Assembly (NCBI RefSeq): GCF_037975245.1
Contig: NC_092580.1
Location: 11,501,501-11,561,500 of the forward strand
Origin: Apostichopus japonicus
Lineage: Eukaryota > Echinodermata > Holothuroidea > Aspidochirotida > Stichopodidae
Length of the DNA stretch: 60,000 bases
Direction: 5' to 3'
Shown: piece by piece, positions 51,011-60,000 of the stretch
Layout of the letters: every line of letters begins with the position of its first letter
Numbering within the stretch: position 1 is the first letter of the stretch
Position numbers and translations under genes: made by a program
The notes under the pieces: model-generated
What the model was told of the DNA's origin: nothing
The model's database searches: none
Seen by the model: only the letters and a program-made list of their open reading frames with translations

Positions 51011-53883
51011 TAATTTCTTCTTATAGATGCCTATTTGCCATTTCTTTGGTGTTGTGACCTACGGCACACCTGGATATAAACTTGAACTTTCAACTATATT
51101 TGTTTTTTTGCTTGATTATTGTACTATATTTTTAATATCATTTGTCACTTCATTAGTTTAAGCACTAGTAATCAAGTTTCATTTTAAATAAGGAAATAAT
51201 CATGATAAAAAAAACTGGTCAACTTGTTGATTAATCAGGAGGAGAATTTGTCGATGCAAGAGGGTACGTTCAATGTGCGTCTAAGTGTAGACTAAACCTA
51301 ACACAAAAAACTTTGTGCAAGGTCTACTTTGTGAATTATGCAAATGAGGTGTGAATAAACATAACTTACGTAACTTTATCACTGAAAGTAAAGTCCACTT
51401 GATATACGACGAAATCGTTTAAAATCGCTTGAAAATCGTGATTAAGTAATCATATGGTAATTAATACATAAAAACAAAATGTGGAAGATTGTTATAGATA
51501 TGGTCGATAAATTCTTACATTAAGTAGTTATCAAGATGAGTCACTTTTGGCAAAGGTGAAAAAATAGCATACTTTTGATGGAATTACTTAACAGATTTGG
51601 TTTCTCTTTTCCATATGCCGTACCTTTCCGTTATACCAGTGCATGGAGTATACTGTATGGTACGGCGCCATGCATTTTGGCACCAGACTTTGAAGAAAAA
51701 GAAGGTGCGGCATCCAGCTATGATGTAATCTTAAAATAGTATACTACATAGGCCCCAGACTATAACTAAACTTGAATATGCTATCTACAGGGGTCTACAT
51801 GTACTTTAGCGACTAGACACCCGGATATGAACGAGATGTATCCGCAATACTTCAAAAACAGAAAGGATTATGGCAAAAATATAAGTGACCTTCCTTTAAA
51901 TAATAACTGTAGATTCCTCGTATCAATCTTGTAAATCTTGTTTTCAAGAGATTCAGACAGTTCCCTGGCATAACAGTTACAAAAAAAGAAAAGTTTTCTG
52001 TTATACTTTCATTTTGATTTCGTTTTCGTTTGAATAGATAACTGATAACTTCCAGTGATAAAGCTTACCCCTCCCCTCACCACCCCCCCCCAAAAAAAAC
52101 ATTGCATGCATCTCACCAAAATGTAACCATGGTTGCCCTGGTAAGTTAATAGCATGTATGGGAACAATTCAGAACATTATGAGTAGCATCCCCTAAAAAA
52201 TAATAATCTATCAATTTTCAAAACATGCTTCCATTTTTGTTGGAACGTCTTTAATTTTTTAAATTTTTTTTTGTGGCCAATTTATCACTATTTTCGTGTC
52301 GCTGTGAGGTCTCTTTAACTGCGTCATCTTCGTTGCACACCTAACGCAAGTAAGTAAGCATAAGGTATCTGGCAACGCCATATGTTGCAAAAGTTAAAAC
52401 CCCAACGTATATTATATTTACAAGTCACACAAAAAACAAAAAACAATAACAAAAAAATGTCGCATTACGCAATGAACGCTGACCAGTATATAAACAATAT
52501 CTTAAATTTGATTCCATATCATTTCGAAACAAAATAGTCATTTACACCTTTAAAAGATCGTTAAAAAATTTTCTAGTTGGCAAAAAAATATTGCTGAACG
52601 TGTTCAAGAGTATACCTTACCGGTGAAGCTGATCATTTCCAATTTTTTGACAAATATATTATAGAGGAAGATCTAAATTACACAATATTATTTCTGAATC
52701 AGGAGATTTACTTTTGAGTTTGGTTGTTAAACATGAGTTTGGTTGTTGAAGTTAGCATATACGAGTGACCATGATATTGACTTTCTAACCAATCATTCTG
52801 AGATCACACGGATGAACTTGTAAGGTTTAAAGATATATATATTTTTCTTGGTTTACCTTTCTTATAGTTATTCTTTGTGGCAGTTATGTAACGTTTAAAA
52901 ACATGTACGCCGGCAAAAGACGTTTTGCGTTGTTTGGTTTGCGATTTATAGAGGTATGAAGGAGCATGTGACAAAAGTACAGATCGGGGAGTCTGATAAC
53001 CGATGAAACAATCGAAATTTGATTCAGCCATCTTGTTTTCAAGGAACGTCGAATGTTTCACTTGCCTAAGCATCCATAAACTTGGTTTCAAGTGACATTT
53101 CCGGAGGTTTATAAACATACCGGTGTTATATATGCATATTATACAGAATCAAACCAAATAAACTCTATATCGTAAAGGTTAAAAGAAATTGCCAAATCAT
53201 TATACCATTCTAATTAGGGTCACATTTATGATCACGGGAAAATCATTATAAAACCAGTCGCACAGGGTTTCCAAACTGCGTGCATTACATGCATACATGG
53301 CATGCACTAAGATTATGAACAGTTTATACATGTCAGGATTTATAGGAACAAAGATCTTTAAGTGGGATATCAGTGCAAGAAATGAACATTTATACGAATT
53401 ATGTGGTTAATATCAAGGCGTGCAGAATCACTGGGTTGCTTATATAGGGTGGTAACATTTTGTTTTTACTTTTCCAAGGGGTTTATAGGAAATCAATTAC
53501 TAACTTCTTGCAAAACTAGCTTTCAACAACTCCGGATCGCACACGCCCTGTAAAATTTGATTAATTTTTGTTTTCAAAGAATATTTAAAATCCATCATAA
53601 GTAAGGTCATGATTAACAGGTAAAGGCCTATTATGCAAGAACTTGAAGGGAAGAAAAGACGGTATTTTTTGCCACATCTTCATATTTGCGCAGTTGAGTT
53701 TAAATGTTCTTATGTTTATTTTGAATACTTATATACTTATATGTTTGTAAAAGAAGTCAGGAAAACCTCTGTGGACATTATTCCCTATGTACCAGACGGA
53801 CTGTCACACTAATGGCATTCAAAATAACCGACCCTTTGACTGACTGCCCGAACGTCTGGCGATTGATAAACTGACTAATTGAA
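51011..53883. other. Intergenic stretch without recognised genes
   Basis: AT-rich sequence with no motif on either strand. The 104-residue frame at 52804-53118 (minus) is Lys-rich, but I see no domain, splice context or repeat to support it. Confidence 0.5.
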
Positions 53884-54450
<567 letters not shown>

Positions 54451-54918
54451 CGACTGACTTGTGTAGCTAGCTTAACTGACGTGCTGTACTTGCGATGTGT
54501 GTATATCAACTATCATACGTAACGATGTTATCATTAATTGTTACGTATACAAGGTATAATCATTGTAATACAAGCTTCATTTCATTTCAAGGGCAAGTAT
54601 TTTCCGGTCTGGCGTTGAGGTGAGTAATTTCCCCATGTTTGATGCCTATTTTTCTGTATCTCTCTTTTTCTCTATTACACTTTTAAGTTAATCAGGGAAA
54701 TATATTATGATGTAGCATGTTCTAAAAGCATTAACGAAAACCGCTGGGAAATTGATAATCCATTTTATACTTCATGGACGTTTAAACAATATTCAAGGAC
54801 AAGGGGATACAGAGGATCAGGTAAATATATCAAGTATCCGAACCACTTAAAACTTTACGTAATCATGCAACCTTTTGCCTGCAAATTTTAACATTATGTT
54901 ATTTATATAACAATACAC

Positions 54919-54949
<31 letters not shown>

Positions 54950-55218
54950 CGGTAATACTTATATTTAAAAAAAAAAACTCGACGCCATCAATACAATGAT
55001 TAACGCTTCATCATTTCGCTTCATCTATGTTGCTCAAGATAATTTGGCACAGACTTAGAATGGATATTGAAAACTCACATAAAAAGAATCAAGATTTTTC
55101 TCTTTGCTGTGTCATACAGTTAAGTTAATTCATATACCACGTATATATATCCGGAAACACCTGGTAACTAACTGTGACCCTTGACGAACTGCAATGGGTT
55201 CCAAGTTAATGAACTATA

Positions 55219-55386
<168 letters not shown>

Positions 55387-55904
55387 CAATAGCTGACCAA
55401 ACCTTTCTAATTACCTTATATATATGTAAACTTATATAATACTTGTTAACCGTTGTTCGGACAGTATTGTGACGACCCTGACATTCAGTTCGAAGTTTCC
55501 TGAAAAATATTACATATCAATTGTACAGTTACCATAGTGTGTCATCTCTTGCCCACACAAGTAACTTTTTGCACCTATCACGTGCCAGTGTATATGTCTG
55601 TTTTCTAATTCTTGTCGATTGCGAAACTTTGGTCTTACATCATTTAACATAAGGAACCCGTAGAAATGAGATTTTCTGCTGTGAGTTAACAGACAACAAT
55701 ATAAATTTAGACCTACCATATTTTAACGTTGGCACAGTAACGCGTATGGTTAAAAAAACTTACATTTAACCTGTTCGCGAGTTTTATTGTGTCTCCTGCA
55801 TGGGCAACGTGCACTTTTCATACGGTGTTAGTGCGAAGCTTTTTCATTGTTTCAACAGTGCAAAGTTCTGCATTTTCACGCATATATATAGGGTATATAT
55901 AGGG

Positions 55905-55964
<60 letters not shown>

Positions 55965-55966
<2 letters not shown>

Positions 55967-56722
55967 GGGGAGAAGGGGGATGAAAGTCACAAAAAAATTG
56001 TTTTTGGTTATAACTCCAAGTTTACAGATGGTATGCCAGATCGAAATATACCTTCAAATACACCATGATGGGAACTTACTTTTCAACACAATTGTCGGGG
56101 CATAAGTGATTGTAATTCTGAAATACGGGTCAATTTTCTTCAAAAAATTGTTGTGACAACCTGCCCCGTGCTTGAGGCAGGTTGTCACATGGCATGAGTT
56201 TGGGCCTATACTGGGGATGGCGATGGGAAATCAGCATATGGACCTAGCCTATGCCTAAAACCATGTCCTACATTTGTAGTATTGATTTGGGGCAGGTTGT
56301 CACACCCGCGGGGCAGGTTGTCACAGCTGCATACACAATGTGACAACCTTCCCCGACACACTTTTTATATAGTTGGTACCTAATACGCAGAATCACTACA
56401 TGTCACAAGCTCGACTAATAAGGTGTAGTTTCAAGACACTTTTAACGTAATTATGCAATAGGTTTCACATCCAGTATCATTGAAGAAACCATTGTTATAC
56501 TTTTTTCGAAGCAGGGCAAATCTGTGTTTTTTAGGGCTGAAATTTTTGATGATCTCGAAACATCATTTCGCATGTTCGTGATGGCTGGGTTTTTGTTTCA
56601 TATCAACGAGTTACCCCAGTGGTAAAATAATCCACCATCGCTCCTGCCATATCATTTGTAGTTTTCCTGTAATCGCATTTGTGACAACCAACCCTAGTGA
56701 CTTTCATCCCCACTCTCCCCTA
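55965..56722. mobile_element. 758-bp element with 26-bp inverted termini and repeated TGTGACAACC motif
   Basis: The left end TAGGGGAGAAGGGGGATGAA continues into AGTCAC. Inverted, the right end matches it at 24 of 26 positions. Inside are six copies of TGTGACAACC or its inverse GGTTGTCACA (starting near 56152, 56180, 56295, 56315, 56339 and 56681), most next to CTGCCCC/GGGGCAG. No long open frame is present. Family not recognised; the target duplication cannot be read because the left flank is an AT repeat. Confidence 0.8.
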
Positions 56723-56727
56723 CATAT

Positions 56728-58663
56728 CAGGTGCGTATCCAGGGGGGGGCGTTGGGGGCGCGCGCCCCCCGGGTAAGGAAAAGAGGAGAGAAAAAAAGAG
56801 AAGAAAAAAGGGAAAAGGAGGGGGAAAAAAGAAAAGGAGGAGACGAAGGAGGGGAAAAGAAAAAGAAAAAAAGAGGGAAAAAGGAGAAAGGAGGGAGTAG
56901 AAGATAGCCAAGACCTCGGGAAGAGAAAGAGGAACAGTCATAGTTAAAGCGCTGATCCCTATTATATACACAGGTAGCCAGTGACAGATCAAGGATTACG
57001 GAAGGGGTGTGCACCTCACCCTACCCTTTACATCGACAACTCCATTTTTGACGTTTCCATTTTTCCTCTCTCACTAATGTAGCTATATAAATACTATATA
57101 TGGTCTATCATAACGCGTGTGTGTGTATGGACGCCTTAAACAATTGTAGAATTGTGCTATATGGAACCAACTGTGGCTGGTCTTGAACTCGACCGAGTCG
57201 TCGGGGAACATTTCGGGAAGGGGGCGACCGCCCCCCCTCCCCGAGCAAATTTTCTTTATGACATCGCTAGTAATTTCAAAATAGACATTGCTTAAATGCA
57301 ACTTACAAGGCCTGGGAAGTGTCATTTCCAGCGATCAAGGAGGCATTTTCGGCCAAAATTTTTCTTGTACGCTTCGCGCCAACTCATGGTGGCGCTTCGC
57401 TTAGATAGTTTGCCTACAGGCAATTACTCGCTACACGCCTGTTCGAATTTGTAAAGCAAAGAGCAGATATAACATCATATCAGTGAGCATTGAAATGCAT
57501 TTTCCACGATGAACAGCCTCAGAAACTGTCTATGTGTGTAGTCAAAGGCGTAGGAGCCCAATTGGATTTGGGGGCTGTAATGACTTGCCCGAAAAAAAAA
57601 GCCAAAATTTTTCGCGCGCGAAGCGCGCGTTCAACATATCGATGCCAATATCATATAAGCAAACATCGATCATTATATTGCATGGCATCGTGTACCGCAC
57701 GGTCCGTCAAAGTTGCACAGTATACCGCCAAATGCTAATGTAAACAACCAAATGTCTTATGTAGATGGAGAAAAGCATACAGATCCATTTATGTCAAAAC
57801 TCTCTTTTACAGTAGTAATGTCGGCCAAGCTTAGAACTTTATTTTAATTACCACGGAGATTATTTTTAAGCTATTCATTGCTATTTATTTTTCTTTCAGT
57901 AGGTGTCCGAAAAAAATTGGAAAAAAATTTGGTTGCGGGGGGGGGGGGGGGGCTGCAGCCCCCGCCTCCTACGGGACCTACGCCTATGTGTGTAGTGTTC
58001 GGTTTCGATATACCTGATATCGGAAATATCTGCTATTTTTCTGTTCCTTCAACCAAGTTTTACAATAGCCATTATAAGAGGTTGCAATATTTCTACACCA
58101 ATAAATTAACTGTGTCGGAATTTTCGAAAATTTCCTCACCAACATTATTCATCATACTTTCCTCTACTCGTGCAATTTTGACCTGTCTGTTAGGGGTTCA
58201 AGGAGGTTTTTCTATATTGGTTATCCATAGATTGAATTTTCTGCAACATTATGGGTATGTTTTCAAGTGATTTTATTCACGAGAAATGGGAATTTTCAAA
58301 TTCTCAACAAATAATGGGCTTAAAACCTTGAAAAGTGGGGCTTTCGAATATTGTGGGCCGTGACGTAGAATCACCTACAAAAGCAATGATCCATAGGACA
58401 TGCAATCAGGTCGAACATGATGTGTGACTGGTGACAATCTTCAAAAAGGTTATGGATGGAAAAAAAACTTTTGGGAAATACTTGGTTCTCAGGCAAAAGT
58501 CTACATCTGGTTGCTCATTTTCAAGCCCGAGAAGTGCCATTTCCGGTGATCTGGGGGGTATCAAAACCAAAAATTTTCTTGTACGCTCCGCGCCAACCGA
58601 TGGTGGCGCTCCGCTTAGATAGTAATTCGCGCCCCCCGGGTTAGAAAATCCTGGATACGCGCC

Positions 58664-58665
<2 letters not shown>
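56728..58665. mobile_element. Composite hAT-like element, copy B (1,938 bp)
   Basis: It starts CAGGTGCGTATCCAGGGGG and ends, inverted, CAGGCGCGTATCCAGGATTT. The inner order matches copy A at 43442-45387: GA-rich tract, internal CAGTGACAGATC terminus, MITE core (57295-57405), middle with CGCGCGCGAAGCGCGCG, poly-G run near 57940, final MITE core (58520-58622). It lies 5 bp from the right end of the preceding element. The small frame 57534-57743 has a counterpart in copy A (44285-44491). Confidence 0.85.

Positions 58666-58701
<36 letters not shown>
58666..58701. repeat. (AT)n microsatellite at the edge of composite element B
   Basis: AT repeats directly abut the element's right terminus. Confidence 0.9.
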
Positions 58702-58704
<3 letters not shown>

Positions 58705-60000
58705 CATGATACCTGTAGTGCCATGATTAAAATCACGTAGCGTCTCGAATATCTTTCTATTTTAATCTGATCTGTAGTTACACGTACTTGACCGTCGTTC
58801 AGTTAAATCCATTAGATTTCCTGTCTGGTACGTACCGCATAATCCATGATAAATAATATTCCAATGTAAACATGTTAACATGTATAGGCTATGACGTACA
58901 TACTTTACAGAAATGGAGGTGGGGGGGTGGTTGCTATGAGTATGTCTCATTAGCACGTCATTAACGTACATTTATAGCTGTCATATGACAAAACCACTTA
59001 TCTCCCACTTTCACTATAGTGTATGGTCTAAACCCACGTTGATATGCCTACAGATCAAACATATATAAGTTTTTTTTTTCATTCGCCTTTCTTTTCTGGC
59101 ATCGATGGGTTAGGAATGGACAACAATGGAAGAAATATATGGGCAGGAGAGGGGCTAGGTTCAGTCCCCCCCCCCCCGATTTCGAATGAGTTTCTATATG
59201 GCAAAAATTCGTGTGAAACCTCTCGACGCCATCACCAGCGCCCCTTCTATCCCTAGTATACCATATATTGTACCAGTATACCATATATTCACTGCATGCT
59301 GTTTTCATTTAGCAATCGACAAGCCCCATTTGGCTCCGACTAGTGAAATAAGTCATGACTTTGGTCACTATACTTCGGACAATATGCAATTCTTTAGTAT
59401 TTGGCAAACAAGTCCATATAAATAAGGAGTATTTTAGGAAATATGGATATTAATTGACCAATTCCCTTTAAATAGCGGTCTGAAGAAACTCCATATATAC
59501 CGGCTTAAATTACGTATTATAAAGCATATATTTCAATATTTTCCGCGTTATCAATTCCGTCATTCTTCCTTTAATGAGAAAAGAATCTTTGGAGTCATGT
59601 TGTGACGAATTTTGCGGATCAATGCCAAAAATGTCTGCTATTTCTGCAGGTATGTCTAATAGGTATATGACACGTAATATGAACCTATAGGGTGATAATA
59701 AAAACCTTTTTTTTTTTCTTTTTTTTTTTGGTATAGTCTAGACGTATTTAATACTCATCATTTGACAATACACGGTAAGTTTGTACGTAATACCGCACAG
59801 CATGAGTTTCTCACCGTCAAAGCTTGTTCGTGTTTTTAAGGACAACGAGTAGACTAAATCGAGATAGCACGTGATGTATATAAGTTACTTCCAGTTGATA
59901 ATAAACAAATTCTGATTTGCTCAAAACATATCTTGATATGTCTCTTGGCAGTACCTGATCAGTTTTTTTCCCCTTCAAACAGTCCCCTTTCTAATGTCTG
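58702..60000. other. Intergenic stretch without recognised genes
   Basis: There is a duplicated GTATACCATATAT (59257-59290), homopolymer T runs near 59700 and G/C runs near 58918 and 59166. Nothing else is recognised. Confidence 0.5.

Overview
The window is animal (eukaryotic) genomic DNA. It has spliced Kazal-domain exons, long (AT)n and tetranucleotide microsatellites, tRNA-derived SINEs, an L2-like LINE tail, a short TTAGGG-type array and many small non-autonomous DNA transposons. The mix suggests a marine invertebrate, perhaps an echinoderm, but no gene here fixes the species and that guess is weak.

Positions 1-29654 hold the 3'-ward part of one large minus-strand gene. Four small exons (29493-29654, 28334-28492, 26451-26615, 25856-26050) each encode one Kazal module, and every splice junction I can define is phase 1. 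They splice in frame into a giant exon at 24878 that reads without a stop to position 1 and off the left edge: at least 24,878 bp, about 8,292 codons. It begins with two 67-residue repeats, passes through degenerate units, then becomes about 90 tandem copies of an 87-residue (261-bp) Thr/Ser/Glu-rich, cysteine-free unit. The likely product is a giant, secreted, acidic mucin-like protein with protease-inhibitor-type modules before the mucin region. Neither the start codon, signal peptide and promoter nor the C-terminus is identifiable in the window. The array also gives many Val/Ser-rich plus-strand reading frames, which are antisense shadows: they are repeatedly cut by TGA while the minus frame is never cut.

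Positions 29655-60000 contain no gene I can support. The region is dominated by mobile and simple repeats. At least six are hAT-like non-autonomous elements (termini resembling CAGGCGCGTATCCAGG, CAGTGGCGG or CACTGGCGGATCCAGG); three have perfect 8-bp target duplications, including one element nested in another. Two ~1.94-kb copies of one composite element lie 13.3 kb apart. A 758-bp element of another kind has 26-bp inverted termini and six internal copies of a TGTGACAACC motif. Microsatellites, a 20-bp minisatellite, long hairpins, two SINE heads and an L2-like reverse transcriptase tail fill much of the rest.
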